The notes beneath the pieces are model-generated. The model was not told the origin of the DNA and did not search any database. It saw only the letters and a program-made list of their open reading frames with translations. From the NCBI RefSeq assembly GCF_001050375.1, contig NZ_KQ130495.1:45860-109859 (forward strand): a DNA stretch of 64,000 nucleotides, in the 5' to 3' direction. Within the stretch, counting starts at the first letter, position 1. The number at the start of each line of letters is the position of its first letter. Origin of the DNA: Catenovulum maritimum (lineage in GTDB: Bacteria > Pseudomonadota > Gammaproteobacteria > Enterobacterales > Alteromonadaceae). Below, in pieces: positions 53,201 to 63,873 of this stretch. The position numbers and the translations under genes were made by a program.

Positions 53201-54120
53201 TGAGTACTATTGAAAAAGCTTTAGCTAAGAAAAAATTATCTGCTTCAGCACCTAAGCCTGATGCTATAGACGAACAAGCTAATGAGCCGCTGATACCAGC
53301 TCACGCGACAGAGGAACGTCAGGTTGAACCTAAGGTCTCTACCTCTAGTGAGACTCAGAAGTTTGATGCTAAGAAATCATTAATATTTCCTTTAGAAAAG
53401 CTAGATGAGCTAGGTTATGTATCTGTTAGCTCTAAAAGAAAACTAGTTAACGAAGAGTTGAGGGCAATTAAGCGTAAATTATTAAATAATGCTTTTGGAG
53501 GACTCTCTAAAACGCTTAAAGGTGGTAATTTAATAACTGTATCTAGTACTCGACCAGGCGAAGGTAAGTCCTTCACAGCAATCAACCTTGCGCTTTCGAT
53601 TGCTCTTGAGCAAGATAAAACGGTTCTTTTGGTTGATGCTGATGTCTTAAAGCCCTCAGTGAGTAAAAAGCTGGAAGTCACAGAGCAGGTTGGCGATGGA
53701 TTGATGGAGTATTTGTTGGATGAAGTACAAGATGTTAAAGATATTATGTACTCAACCAACTTGGATAACTTAAAGTTTATTCCTGCTGGTCGACCGAGTC
53801 ACTTATCTACAGAGTTACTTGCCAGCCAGAAAATGGCAGATCTTGCCGAAGAGTTTATTACTCGCTACCCTGATCGTGTTGTGATTATGGATTCTCCACC
53901 ACTACTAGGTATCAATGAAACAGTTGTTGTTGCAAACCTTTCTGGACAAGTTGTCATTGTAGTGGAAGAAGAAAAAACAAAAGTTTCTGAGTTAAAAGCT
54001 GCAGTAGCCCAATTGGATAAAGACAAAGCGATTGGCTTTGTTATGAACAAATCTAAAAAGCAAAGCTCTGATTCAGGCTATGGATATGGATACGCATATG
54101 CTTATGCTGGGAAAGAATAA
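53200..54120 (+). CDS. XrtA-associated tyrosine autokinase (CpsD/CapB type)
   Basis: The 306-residue bacterial tyrosine kinase has Walker A in SSTRPGEGKSFTAINLA (near residue 115-125), Walker A' in LLVDADVLKPS and Walker B in VVIMDSPPLLG. It ends with a tyrosine cluster GYGYGYAYAYAGKE, the autophosphorylation tail. It works with the chain-length protein encoded just upstream to control polymer synthesis. The DNA of the tyrosine cluster overlaps the start region of the next gene. Confidence 0.93.
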   Translation: MSTIEKALAKKKLSASAPKPDAIDEQANEPLIPAHATEERQVEPKVSTSSETQKFDAKKSLIFPLEKLDELGYVSVSSKRKLVNEELRAIKRKLLNNAFGGLSKTLKGGNLITVSSTRPGEGKSFTAINLALSIALEQDKTVLLVDADVLKPSVSKKLEVTEQVGDGLMEYLLDEVQDVKDIMYSTNLDNLKFIPAGRPSHLSTELLASQKMADLAEEFITRYPDRVVIMDSPPLLGINETVVVANLSGQVVIVVEEEKTKVSELKAAVAQLDKDKAIGFVMNKSKKQSSDSGYGYGYAYAYAGKE

Positions 54121-55633
54121 ATTTTTCTACTTATTTGCTCTTATGATAATAGTTCCTTGCTTGAAATCTTATGCAGGGCAACTTGAATTAGGTGCAAGAA
54201 CAGCGATTGATTACTATAACGTGGAGGTCGAGAGCCTCCAGTTAGGCTCGATTAATGAAAATGTGACTAAGTATGGCTTAAATTTATCTAGTGAATTTGA
54301 TAGTAAAAAAGCAGATATTAAAGCAACTGCAGCCTATTCATACATTACGCACAGTGAAACTGACGACGCTAAAGAGAAATTTTTTAATTATAATTTAAGC
54401 TCTGAATTAAAAATTATAGGGGATTCACTGAAACTCTTAAATTCTAAAAGTTTATCTCAAAGAGTTTCGAGTTCACAACAAGGTGTGTTTAGTGATGAAA
54501 TAGTTGGTTCTGAAAATCTCGTGGATGTGAATAGCACTTCCTCTAGTTTGATTTACAGCATTCCAAATCCACGAGTCATTCGATTAAATGCGAATCTCTC
54601 GTATAAATCGACTAAAGCGGACTCATTAGAAGATTCAGCAACCCCCCAACAATCATCTGCTCTGCTAAATACAGATACTTCCAGTTTTAGTTTATTTGTT
54701 GGTAGTGGTAGTTCGCCTCGAGCAGTAAACTGGGGCATTAATATGGGGAGCTCAACGTCTGAGAGAGGAGAGTCGCTGAATACTTATAAAACTAATTTTT
54801 TGTCTGCTAATTTGGCCGTGGGCTTTAACCCCATGTTATCTTGGGTTTCAAATGCTTCGGTTAACAAAAATGAGTTAGACGGAGGTGGCTTTATTGGCGA
54901 GCAAGATCTAAATTTCACTCAATTGGGGACTGGCCTGGAATGGAGCTTTATTAGAGATAGTTCACTTAGTATTTTTGCTAAAACTTCAAAGTCGGGTGAG
55001 CAAGAGCGTCGGAATTATATTGCTGGTGAGTTTAATTGGGTGTTATCTAAGAGAACTTCGCTTAAGTTGTCAGTTGATAGGAATCAATTTGGTGAAACCT
55101 ATGGTTTTAATTTTCAATTAGCAAACCGTTATATTCAATCAAGTGCTAATTATAGAGAAGGGATCGATATTAACTCTAACCAATCGAGTGCTTTTAGTAC
55201 TGAGTTAAATGATGAAGTTGTAAGAGTTAATAATGGATTCTTCAATCTAACATACGACAACTTAAGGAAGGTAAAAATTTCAGCTAGAGTGTCATATTCT
55301 AAGCAAGAATCATTAGAGCAAACTCAGTCAATTAATAGTAATCGAAAAACAAATGGATTAAGTCTAAGCCTTCAATATCAACTTTCAAGAAAATCAAGTT
55401 TTAATGCTTCTTTTAGACAAAATGACATACTTTATTTTATACCAGAAGGGAGCGTTTTGAATGTGAATGAAAGGAAAGATGAAAACCAATCACTTAGCTT
55501 TACTCTTGATACTAAATTATCAAGGAGACTAAATTCAAAGGTTGAATTATCTAAAAGAAAAAGAATTTCGAATGAATTAAACGCAGACACAGCAGATAAC
55601 AGAATTAACCTAAGTGTTAGTTATCAATATTAA
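54080..55633 (+). CDS. PEP-CTERM system outer-membrane beta-barrel protein (TIGR03016 type)
   Basis: The product (up to 517 residues) has a signal peptide (FFYLFALMIIVPCLKSYAG) and then alternating amphipathic strands to a C-terminal NRINLSVSYQY, ending in an aromatic residue as outer-membrane barrels do. It belongs to the large barrel family of XrtA exopolysaccharide loci and probably forms or supports the export pore. Possible ATG starts are 54080, 54098 and 54104, all inside the kinase tail in another frame. None has a clear ribosome-binding site, so coupled translation is likely. Confidence 0.85.
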   Translation: MDMDTHMLMLGKNKFFYLFALMIIVPCLKSYAGQLELGARTAIDYYNVEVESLQLGSINENVTKYGLNLSSEFDSKKADIKATAAYSYITHSETDDAKEKFFNYNLSSELKIIGDSLKLLNSKSLSQRVSSSQQGVFSDEIVGSENLVDVNSTSSSLIYSIPNPRVIRLNANLSYKSTKADSLEDSATPQQSSALLNTDTSSFSLFVGSGSSPRAVNWGINMGSSTSERGESLNTYKTNFLSANLAVGFNPMLSWVSNASVNKNELDGGGFIGEQDLNFTQLGTGLEWSFIRDSSLSIFAKTSKSGEQERRNYIAGEFNWVLSKRTSLKLSVDRNQFGETYGFNFQLANRYIQSSANYREGIDINSNQSSAFSTELNDEVVRVNNGFFNLTYDNLRKVKISARVSYSKQESLEQTQSINSNRKTNGLSLSLQYQLSRKSSFNASFRQNDILYFIPEGSVLNVNERKDENQSLSFTLDTKLSRRLNSKVELSKRKRISNELNADTADNRINLSVSYQY

Positions 55634-55634
55634 G

Positions 55635-56549
55635 TTATCCAAAGTTCAGTTCAATCCTCAGCGCTATTCCTAAGGTTTGCTTGAATTCTCTGGTTTTTGG
55701 ATAATGTATGAATGGCTCTATTTCATAATAAAACCAATCGCGTAGGGCCTGCTGCCTATAGCGGATAAATACCCCTTTGTTTTCTAGTTGGTAGCCCTGC
55801 TCAATATTACCAGTGTAGAAAATACCTTTGACCACAGCGGCTTTTTCATTTAATTGATAATAGTAAAGTAAGCTGTGGCGCCATGTTGTTAAATCTTCTT
55901 CTGATTCATGATCCCATCGATTGTTGAGTTGCCACATACAGTCTTTAGAACACTGCCATTCAAAATTGAATAAGAGTCGATAATGCCAGCCATGTCGAAG
56001 GTAATAATATATTGATGGCTCAATAATGGTTTGAAAGCTGTCAGTGTGTTGAAAATTTCTTCTGTATCGAGTTCTTAAATATATATCAGCCCCTTTACCC
56101 AAGCCAAGGCGAGTGGTGATATATTTCTTTTTAGTTGCGGAATGGGTAAAGCGTATGGCTAAGTTTAAATCATCATCTTTATTATTTTCGATATCACTAA
56201 TGACTTCGTCTGCTGTTGAATCTCGATTGGTATCGTCATGATCAGAGAAAATAACATCCCATTTATTTTTTAGATTCGGTAACTTAGCCTTTAGTTTAAT
56301 TCTATGCTCTAGACCTGCGAGGTTGGTTTCAGCAGGGACATATCCTAGCCTTAATTTTGCTGTAGCCTGTGCTTTTTCAAGCGTTTTCTCTTGTTTAAAA
56401 AAACCATCAAACCAGTTGGCACTTTGGTAAATTGAACTACTCACACCTTGGTGCAGGTTATCAAGCCATTTTTTATCATTACTTTTGGCTTCAGAGGCAA
56501 ATAAACCAGTCGAAATGAATAAAAAACACAACAATATGATTTGAGTCAT
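55635..56549 (-). CDS. Putative outer-membrane protein, function unknown
   Basis: Starting at ATG 56549 gives a signal peptide (MTQIILLCFLFISTGLFASEA) directly; a GTG at 56636 would add 29 residues before it. The mature protein (about 280 residues) is rich in alternating strands (LAIRFTHSATKKKYITTRLG, IEPSIYYYLRHGWHYRLLFNFEW) and ends LGIALRIELNFG, an aromatic-glycine end. This suggests an outer-membrane barrel. I recognise no family. It converges on the export barrel gene with one base between and is divergent from tatA. Confidence 0.7.
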   Translation of the reverse strand: MTQIILLCFLFISTGLFASEAKSNDKKWLDNLHQGVSSSIYQSANWFDGFFKQEKTLEKAQATAKLRLGYVPAETNLAGLEHRIKLKAKLPNLKNKWDVIFSDHDDTNRDSTADEVISDIENNKDDDLNLAIRFTHSATKKKYITTRLGLGKGADIYLRTRYRRNFQHTDSFQTIIEPSIYYYLRHGWHYRLLFNFEWQCSKDCMWQLNNRWDHESEEDLTTWRHSLLYYYQLNEKAAVVKGIFYTGNIEQGYQLENKGVFIRYRQQALRDWFYYEIEPFIHYPKTREFKQTLGIALRIELNFG

Positions 56550-56660
56550 TGGCAAACTATACCGAGTTACTTTAAGATACAGCAAACTAATAAAGTTTGG
56601 GTATGTTTGTTTATTTAATTGCAAATATGACCTCACTTACAACTTAAACTGGAGTTATTA

Positions 56661-56900
56661 ATGCTTGGTGGAATTAGTATCTGGCAATTAGTCATTGTAT
56701 TAATCATAGTCGTATTATTGTTTGGTACCAAAAAGCTTAAAAATTTAGGCAAAGATTTAGGTGGAGCGGTTAAAGGCTTTAAAGATGAATTCAAAGGTGA
56801 AGATAATGCCTCGGATACCCCTGAAGAGTCAAAAAAAATAACCGAACAAGAATCAGCTAAATTAAAAGAAACCATTACTAATAAAGAAAAAGCTGAGTAG
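56661..56900 (+). CDS. tatA: Sec-independent translocase subunit TatA
   Basis: The 79-residue protein has the TatA pattern: [39 protein letters not shown] in sequence (short N-terminal helix, FGTKKL hinge, amphipathic helix) and a charged tail. GGAG lies 8 bases before the ATG. It polymerises to form the Tat pore and serves folded proteins with RR signals, such as the product of the gene at 5378. Confidence 0.96.
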   Translation: MLGGISIWQLVIVLIIVVLLFGTKKLKNLGKDLGGAVKGFKDEFKGEDNASDTPEESKKITEQESAKLKETITNKEKAE

Positions 56901-56902
56901 TT

Positions 56903-57235
56903 ATGCTTGATATTGGATTTTGGGAGTTAGTCATAATTGCGGTTTTGGCACTGGTTGTACTCGGGCCAGAACGATTACCAAGCGCAGCTCGCTCTATTGC
57001 TAAGACGGTTAGAAATCTTAAACAAACCGCCAATAACCTAAAATCAGAACTTAATCATGAACTTCGCGTCTCTGAGCTTCATCAGCAATTGAAAGAAGCA
57101 GAAAAAAAAGGGATGCAAGGTCTAAATGATAAAGAAAACTCAGCAATTAAAGAGCTTGAAGAAGCTGCAGCCGAAGTTAATCAGGGATATAAAAACCTGG
57201 TAAATGAAAATTCTGATAAAAGTGAAAAGAACTAA
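56903..57235 (+). CDS. tatB: Sec-independent translocase subunit TatB
   Basis: The 110-residue protein begins [26 protein letters not shown], with the Glu in the membrane helix and the LGPERLP hinge typical of TatB, followed by a long amphipathic helix. It binds signal peptides together with TatC. It starts 2 bp after tatA. Confidence 0.96.
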   Translation: MLDIGFWELVIIAVLALVVLGPERLPSAARSIAKTVRNLKQTANNLKSELNHELRVSELHQQLKEAEKKGMQGLNDKENSAIKELEEAAAEVNQGYKNLVNENSDKSEKN

Positions 57236-57237
57236 AG

Positions 57238-58008
57238 ATGAGTGAACAGCCGCTAATTGCGCATTTAACAGAACTCAGAAATCGGTTAGTTAAAGTTGTT
57301 ATTTTTGTCTTATTGATATTTGTTGCAGCAGTCAGTTTTGCTAATGACATTTATCATTTGATAGCTTTACCTTTGATTCAATCACTGCCTGAATCGACAA
57401 CTATGATCGCAACAGGGGTTGCAACGCCATTTTTAACGCCTTTTAAGTTAACTATGGTGTTATCCATTTTTGCGGCTATGCCTTATGCGCTATACCATAT
57501 TTGGTCCTTTATCGCACCGGCTTTATATCAACACGAAAAACGTTTAATTGCCCCTTTGCTATTTAGTTCCTCGTTTTTGTTTTACGCTGGGATAGCATTT
57601 GCTTATTGGGTTGTTTTTCCGTTAGCGTTTCCGTTTTTTGTTGGCTCAGCCCCTGAGGGGGTAACTGTCTCGACTGATATTAATAGCTACTTAGACTTTG
57701 TTTTAAAGCTGTTTTTTGCGTTTGGTCTTGCTTTTCAAATTCCAATAGCGACAATTTTATTGGTTTGGGCTGGCGTGACCACGCCTCAGCAGCTTGCAGA
57801 GAAACGAAGATTTGTGATTGTAGGTGTATTTGTTGCTGGGATGCTACTGACGCCACCTGATGTTATTTCTCAAACTTTACTCGCTTTACCTATGTGGTTG
57901 TTATATGAAATAGGTCTACTTGCTTCTCGCTTTTATCAAAAGAGAGATACAGACGAAGAGGACGATGAAGCTGAAGAAGACGATAATACAGAAGTTGAAA
58001 ACAAGTGA
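57238..58008 (+). CDS. tatC: Sec-independent translocase subunit TatC
   Basis: The 256-residue protein has six membrane helices and TatC signatures: [12 protein letters not shown] at the N-terminus, PALYQHEKR after helix 2 and [18 protein letters not shown]. The C-terminal tail is strongly acidic ([16 protein letters not shown]), which is longer than usual. TatC is the primary receptor for twin-arginine signals. It starts 2 bp after tatB and overlaps tatD by GTGA. Confidence 0.97.
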   Translation: MSEQPLIAHLTELRNRLVKVVIFVLLIFVAAVSFANDIYHLIALPLIQSLPESTTMIATGVATPFLTPFKLTMVLSIFAAMPYALYHIWSFIAPALYQHEKRLIAPLLFSSSFLFYAGIAFAYWVVFPLAFPFFVGSAPEGVTVSTDINSYLDFVLKLFFAFGLAFQIPIATILLVWAGVTTPQQLAEKRRFVIVGVFVAGMLLTPPDVISQTLLALPMWLLYEIGLLASRFYQKRDTDEEDDEAEEDDNTEVENK

Positions 58009-58808
58009 AGCTATTTGATATCGGTATCAATTTAACCAATAAACAGTTTGATCTAGATCGAGAGGCTGTTATTCATCAGGCTATGTTAAGTGGCGTTGAG
58101 CGTATGGTTATAACTGGAACTGATATAGACGAATCTATTACTGCGAATCAGCTTTGCAAGGGGTTTGATGGGCTTTATTCTACAGCGGGGATTCATCCTC
58201 ATGATGCTAGTCAAGCCCCAGCTGAGTTTGTTGAAGATATTAAAAATTTATATTTAAATAATCAGAATGTAGTGGCGATAGGTGAGTGTGGCTTAGACTT
58301 TAATCGAAATTATTCACCTCAAGATATCCAGCTAAGCGTTTTTCAACAGCAACTCATATTAGCTTCAGAACTGGATGCACCTATTTTTAGTCATCAACGC
58401 GATGCTCACAATGCTTTCATTCAAGTGCTAGATAATGTTGCGATTAAGCCAAATCGGCTAGTTGTCCATTGTTTTACTGGTAGTGAAGCTGAGCTAAATG
58501 AATATATTGACAGAGGTTATTATATCGGAATAACTGGTTGGATTTGCGATGAGCGAAGAGGCAAATCAGTTTTGGATATTGTGCCTTTGATCCCAAATGA
58601 TCGGCTACTAATTGAGACTGATTCACCGTTCTTAATACCAAGAGATTTAAAGCCTAAACCCAAATCTAGACGTAATCTACCCGAATACTTACCGCATATC
58701 CTACAGACGATTGCTGAAGTAAAAGAAGTCGATACTGAAGCCTTAGCGTCACAAGTTTGGCACAATAGCTGTGAGTTTTTTAAGTTATCAAAAGAGAGCT
58801 GCTTATGA
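58005..58808 (+). CDS. tatD: TatD family nuclease
   Basis: The 267-residue protein begins with GTG at 58005 and has the metal-dependent hydrolase motifs [31 protein letters not shown] and [12 protein letters not shown]. It is a metal-dependent DNase/3'-exonuclease. The tatABCD order is common in gammaproteobacteria. The N-terminal metal H-x-H is replaced by DIGINLTN, a variant usual in TatD proper. Confidence 0.93.
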   Translation: MKLFDIGINLTNKQFDLDREAVIHQAMLSGVERMVITGTDIDESITANQLCKGFDGLYSTAGIHPHDASQAPAEFVEDIKNLYLNNQNVVAIGECGLDFNRNYSPQDIQLSVFQQQLILASELDAPIFSHQRDAHNAFIQVLDNVAIKPNRLVVHCFTGSEAELNEYIDRGYYIGITGWICDERRGKSVLDIVPLIPNDRLLIETDSPFLIPRDLKPKPKSRRNLPEYLPHILQTIAEVKEVDTEALASQVWHNSCEFFKLSKESCL

Positions 58809-60094
58809 TGACGTTCACGTCGGCTTTTGTATTAGGCTTTAGTTTTATTCTTGCCATCAGTGGTTTTTTATTTTGTTACTTAACGAAGAAAAATAATTTT
58901 TTATTTATCTCTGTTTATAGCTTTGCTGCTAGCTTTATTGCGCTCGATTTTTATTTTGAGGTTAATCTTGGCCAAATAAATCCGATATTTAAATTTGCTG
59001 CGATAGGCTTGTATTGTTTTTCTTTTACCCTGTTATTTAATGCCGTCTCTGCTCAAACAATCAAATTCAAATCGATTCGATGGCTTATCATTCCAATGCT
59101 TTTTCCAAGCGTCATTTCTTATTACCATATTCAATTCGCAACTTGGCTTATACTTGCAGTTAGTTTGAGTGCTTTAGTTTATACATATTTGAGAGTAGTA
59201 AACACCCTGCCTAAACTTGCCATTAAAGCTCTGTTTATAAATATCATTTTTCTAGTTGGCTTAGTGTTGAACTTGTTTCCACAGTTATTATCTCACGCGG
59301 AGTTAAGTCAAAACCTTGTATTGATTACGGTTGTTTTACTTGGTGCCTGCTATAGCTACATCATTTTTTCTGAGTATATATTAAAGCAGCAAGTTCTAAT
59401 TTCAGATCAGGACGCTAGGTTAACTAAAACAGAAAAAGAAAAACTTGAATATTATGCGTTACTTCAATCTCAGGAGGAAGAGTACCAGTTACTTGAAGTC
59501 GAAATGCAAGAGCGTAATTTTGAATTGCAAGAAACCCTAAGGGAGCTGCAAGATAAAAACTCAGAGCTCGAAAAAATTAATACTATAGATGCGCTGACAC
59601 AAGTGAAGAATAGACGCTTCTTTGATCAAAAAATGCTTGCTGAATTTAGACGAGGGCGCAGAGAGCAGTCTTGGCTAAGTATTATAATGTTGGATGTTGA
59701 TCACTTTAAGTCGGTCAATGATGAGTATGGACATTTAGCGGGTGATCAAGTGTTAATTTATTTGGCTAAAGTCATTAAAAAGCTACTCTGCCGACCATCA
59801 GATTGCTTGTGTCGTTATGGCGGTGAAGAGTTTGCCATTATTTTACCTAACACACCTTCTCAAGGGGCGTTTCAGGTAGCAGAAAACATGCGGCAAGCAA
59901 TTGAATCCGAGACATTTGAAACAAGTGAAGCCAATTTAAACATTACGGCTAGTTTCGGTATTGCTACGATTAAAGTTGAACCTAGTTCAGATATAGAGCA
60001 AACCATTAATTCTGCAGATAAAGCTTTATATTATTCAAAAAAGAATGGCCGAAACAAAGTCAGCTTAGCAGAAGAAGTTATTAATTTAAGTTAA
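58805..60094 (+). CDS. Diguanylate cyclase (GGDEF) with membrane sensor region
   Basis: The 429-residue protein has seven predicted N-terminal membrane helices (residues 5-195), a coiled coil (about 200-258) and a GGDEF domain (about 260-425) with DALTQVKNRRFF, MLDVDHFKSVND and active-site GGEEF. An inhibitory RxxD site (RPSD) lies five residues before GGEEF, so product inhibition is expected. It makes cyclic di-GMP and may influence polysaccharide production. The start overlaps the tatD stop as ATGA. Confidence 0.93.
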   Translation: MMTFTSAFVLGFSFILAISGFLFCYLTKKNNFLFISVYSFAASFIALDFYFEVNLGQINPIFKFAAIGLYCFSFTLLFNAVSAQTIKFKSIRWLIIPMLFPSVISYYHIQFATWLILAVSLSALVYTYLRVVNTLPKLAIKALFINIIFLVGLVLNLFPQLLSHAELSQNLVLITVVLLGACYSYIIFSEYILKQQVLISDQDARLTKTEKEKLEYYALLQSQEEEYQLLEVEMQERNFELQETLRELQDKNSELEKINTIDALTQVKNRRFFDQKMLAEFRRGRREQSWLSIIMLDVDHFKSVNDEYGHLAGDQVLIYLAKVIKKLLCRPSDCLCRYGGEEFAIILPNTPSQGAFQVAENMRQAIESETFETSEANLNITASFGIATIKVEPSSDIEQTINSADKALYYSKKNGRNKVSLAEEVINLS

Positions 60095-60100
60095 TCCTAG

Positions 60101-61117
<1,017 letters not shown>

Positions 61118-61126
61118 AAAGCATCC

Positions 61127-61153
61127 ATATTAAATTAAGCTGTAATTTAATAT
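61127..61153. repeat. AT-only inverted repeat before the hypothetical gene
   Basis: ATATTAAATT (61127-61136) and AATTTAATAT (61144-61153) form a perfect 10-bp stem with a 7-base loop. It sits between hemB and the next ATG, partly adjacent to that gene's ribosome-binding site, so a role in expression is possible. No T run follows. Confidence 0.45.
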
Positions 61154-61167
61154 TAGCAGGGATTGCA

Positions 61168-61572
61168 ATGAAAACTCATTATTGTTCTTTTGGAGTAATG
61201 CTTCAACATGATAGCCATCTTGTCGAATTTTGCGTTAATGAAGGCATAGAGCTAACGGACAACATGGTTGATGAAGCTGCGATTATTTTATCGCAGCATT
61301 TTCAATACCCACACATCTCTTTAGTGAATAAAACTAACTCATATACCTATTCCTATTCAGCATTAAAAGTGCTGAACAAAATATTTAGTCCAGTTGCGAC
61401 CGCTATTTATGGCGATTGCTCATCCGCGAGCATTAGTATTAATACAATTAAATCTTTGCCTTGGAATAAGGGTTGGCTGGTTCAGTGTTTTTCAGACAAA
61501 GAATCTGCAATATCTTGGTTAATTGAACAGCAGAGGCAATTTAATTCACAAAGCGTTAAAATGGGAACTTAA
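61168..61572 (+). CDS. Conserved-looking hypothetical protein
   Basis: The 134-residue protein is soluble, with no signal or membrane segment. The order of strands and helices (VEFCVNEGIELTDNMVDEAAIIL, YPHISLVNKTNSYTYSYSALKVL, VATAIYGDCSSASIS, AISWLIEQQ) recalls small SpoIIAA/STAS-like proteins, a weak resemblance only. It follows hemB by 50 bp with an AGCAGG site upstream of the ATG. The 211 bases after it (61573-61783) show no feature I can support. Confidence 0.6.
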   Translation: MKTHYCSFGVMLQHDSHLVEFCVNEGIELTDNMVDEAAIILSQHFQYPHISLVNKTNSYTYSYSALKVLNKIFSPVATAIYGDCSSASISINTIKSLPWNKGWLVQCFSDKESAISWLIEQQRQFNSQSVKMGT

Positions 61573-61783
61573 TTGCTTTTAACGAGTCCATTTACCCAGA
61601 TTAGTTAAATAATTAAGTTTTATCTTTTATTTATGCTGATTAGGTAGATTCTTGTTTAATCAATGTCCAAATAAGTCTATTATTAGCGCCGTTTATATTT
61701 AACTATGTTTTCAATACTCAAAGTAATTTTAAAATTGAACGTGGTTTACAAATCTAAGAATATCGAGTTACTAAGGGGTACTC

Positions 61784-63229
61784 ATGCGTATGTTTAAAGT
61801 TGGAATGCCTGCTCTAATGTTAGGAGCTGCTTCTATTTTGTCTGCTTGTGGTGGTAGCGATTCAGACAACACAGTTGAGAAAAGTTATTTAACTTATTAC
61901 AACTTATCTTCTAATGCACCTATCACAACCATTTATTCTGATGATAGCTCTATTACAAGTGTAAGTTATTTGAACACTTCAGGCCGACGCACACTGGCTA
62001 CAGGTTCTCAAGATATTAAATTATGTGTGGAAGAAGATGAGATTGAATCTTGCTTGTATGAGCAAGCTATCGACTTTAAAGCAAATGATCTTAATTTTTT
62101 AGTTTCGGTTGGTACTTTAGCTGAAACAGGTGGTGATGAGCCTTTAATGTTTACTTTTTCAAGTGAACTACCAGAAGATAACTATGTTAAATTTAACTTA
62201 ATAGACTTAGCTAAAATTTGTCATGAAAGTGACATGTGTGCTGACAATATTGACGTGACTTTTTATGATGCAGGCACTGCAAATGTTGTAGATTCAATGC
62301 AAGCTAGTTATGGTCAAGCGACAACAAAAAGCATTGTTGAAGGTACTTACGATATTGTTGTGACGAGTGGCGATGAAGAGTTAATTCGTACAGATGCTTC
62401 TTCTTTATATTCAAGCGCATCAGCTGGGATTAACGTGTTTTTTGCTATCACAGATAGAGTTATAAATAATCAAGATAATGTTGCTTTAGTATTATTAAGT
62501 GCAGCGTCATCAACACCATTTACCTATTCAAACGAAAAATTAGAGTCTTATTTCAGAGTTTACAATAGCTTAGATTCTTTAGGCACTTATGATTTAGTTG
62601 ATAACGTATTAGATACGCCAGTAAAATTAGTTGATGCTAAAGCATCTGATACTTTGACTGACTCAGCAGCTGTTACGCCTAAAGATTATACAGTTGATTT
62701 GGTTTCAAGTGATTTAAGCAACACTGCTTTTACAGGTCGAAAACTTGCTTTAACGCGTGGTGCGGATAATACGATTGTTTATTACCGTAATGATTTAGGC
62801 AAGGTGCAGACGGTTACTTTTGCTAATATCGAAAGGCCAGAAACGTCAAATCACTATATCTACTTTGTTAATCTTTTAAATGATTCAGTGTTAAAGCATT
62901 ATCCAGATGAAGATAATGAAACACCAGATTCAATTAGTTTGTTTTTAACTAAAGATGGTAACTTTGATGCAGCGAATCCTAGTTCTTTTGAGTTAGGTGA
63001 TGTAAGTAATGCACTGATTACCTCTGGCACTTATACAGTTAAGGTTGCTGTTGTTGCTGGCGTTAATGCTGGTAAAGATGAATACACTGTAATTAAACAG
63101 CTAAATAGTCAAACCTTCGGTGAAGGTGGCATGACTGGTGATTATATTTTAATTGCTGAGCCTGTAGATGATAGCGCAGATACAGCTGCTGTCGGAGCTG
63201 GTGTTAAGATAACATTACATAAGATGTAA
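61784..63229 (+). CDS. Lipoprotein with DUF4397-like repeats
   Basis: The 481-residue product has a lipoprotein signal with lipobox LSAC near residue 22, followed by GGSDSDN. The body has repeated beta-rich segments (YLTYYNLSSNAPITTIYSD, VKFNLIDLAKICHES, YFRVYNSLDSLGTYDLVD) that resemble the DUF4397 fold found in surface proteins. An AAGGGG site precedes the ATG. It is a stand-alone gene followed by a strong terminator; its role is unknown. Confidence 0.72.
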   Translation: MRMFKVGMPALMLGAASILSACGGSDSDNTVEKSYLTYYNLSSNAPITTIYSDDSSITSVSYLNTSGRRTLATGSQDIKLCVEEDEIESCLYEQAIDFKANDLNFLVSVGTLAETGGDEPLMFTFSSELPEDNYVKFNLIDLAKICHESDMCADNIDVTFYDAGTANVVDSMQASYGQATTKSIVEGTYDIVVTSGDEELIRTDASSLYSSASAGINVFFAITDRVINNQDNVALVLLSAASSTPFTYSNEKLESYFRVYNSLDSLGTYDLVDNVLDTPVKLVDAKASDTLTDSAAVTPKDYTVDLVSSDLSNTAFTGRKLALTRGADNTIVYYRNDLGKVQTVTFANIERPETSNHYIYFVNLLNDSVLKHYPDEDNETPDSISLFLTKDGNFDAANPSSFELGDVSNALITSGTYTVKVAVVAGVNAGKDEYTVIKQLNSQTFGEGGMTGDYILIAEPVDDSADTAAVGAGVKITLHKM

Positions 63230-63231
63230 TC

Positions 63232-63262
63232 AAAAGCGAGCCAAATGGCTCGCTTTTTGTTT
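63232..63262 (+). terminator. Rho-independent terminator after the lipoprotein gene
   Basis: An A-rich 12-bp stem (AAAAGCGAGCCA with TGGCTCGCTTTT, 63232-63257) is followed by TTGTTTT. Confidence 0.93.
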
Positions 63263-63421
63263 TAACACAAGTTATTTGGTTTAAGAACGGCGAAAAAATC
63301 AAAAAAAGTACTCAATATCATAATATTTTCGCTATAATCCATGCAAAAGTAAGCTGATGTATTTTCAATAAGTATCACAGCTTATACAAATTAACTACTT
63401 TTTTAATGCACGGAGAATTTT

Positions 63422-63826
63422 GTGGGCATTTTGAATAAACAATTTAAAGCGATTGCTGTGCTATCAGCTTTACTAACAAGTGTTTCTGTTGGTGCTGATG
63501 ACATGTCATACGATTCAATAAAAGAACGAATTAAACCTGTAGGCTCGGTTAATTTAGCTGGTGCTGATGCTCAAGCTGCCGGCGGTGCTCGTTCTCCTGA
63601 AGATATATTTAATAGCTCTTGTACAGCTTGCCATACCGCTGGCGTGTTAGGCGCTCCAAAGCCAAACAATGCCAGTGACTGGAAACCAAGATTAGAACAA
63701 GGCATGGACGTTGTATTAGAGCATGCAATTAAAGGCTTTAATGCTATGCCGCCAAAAGGTACATGTATGGCTTGTTCAGATGATGAAATTAAAGCTGTAA
63801 TAGAGTTTATGATTAAAGATCTTTAA
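63422..63826 (+). CDS. Cytochrome c5 family protein
   Basis: The start is GTG 63422 with GGAG in the preceding CACGGAGAATTTT. The 134-residue protein has a signal peptide (ending SVGADD), the haem site CTACH near residue 69, the axial Met in FNAMPPKG and the cytochrome c5 disulfide motif TCMACSDDEI. It is a periplasmic electron carrier, usually anchored by or free from the membrane in gammaproteobacteria. A terminator follows. Confidence 0.92.
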   Translation: MGILNKQFKAIAVLSALLTSVSVGADDMSYDSIKERIKPVGSVNLAGADAQAAGGARSPEDIFNSSCTACHTAGVLGAPKPNNASDWKPRLEQGMDVVLEHAIKGFNAMPPKGTCMACSDDEIKAVIEFMIKDL

Positions 63827-63844
63827 TCGCTAAAACCTTTTGAT

Positions 63845-63873
63845 AAAAAACCGCTTTAATAGCGGTTTTTTTG
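63845..63873 (+). terminator. Rho-independent terminator after cytochrome c5
   Basis: AAAAAACCGCT pairs with AGCGGTTTTTT around loop TTAAT, with seven Ts at the end. The remaining bases to 64000 show no gene I can support. Confidence 0.92.
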
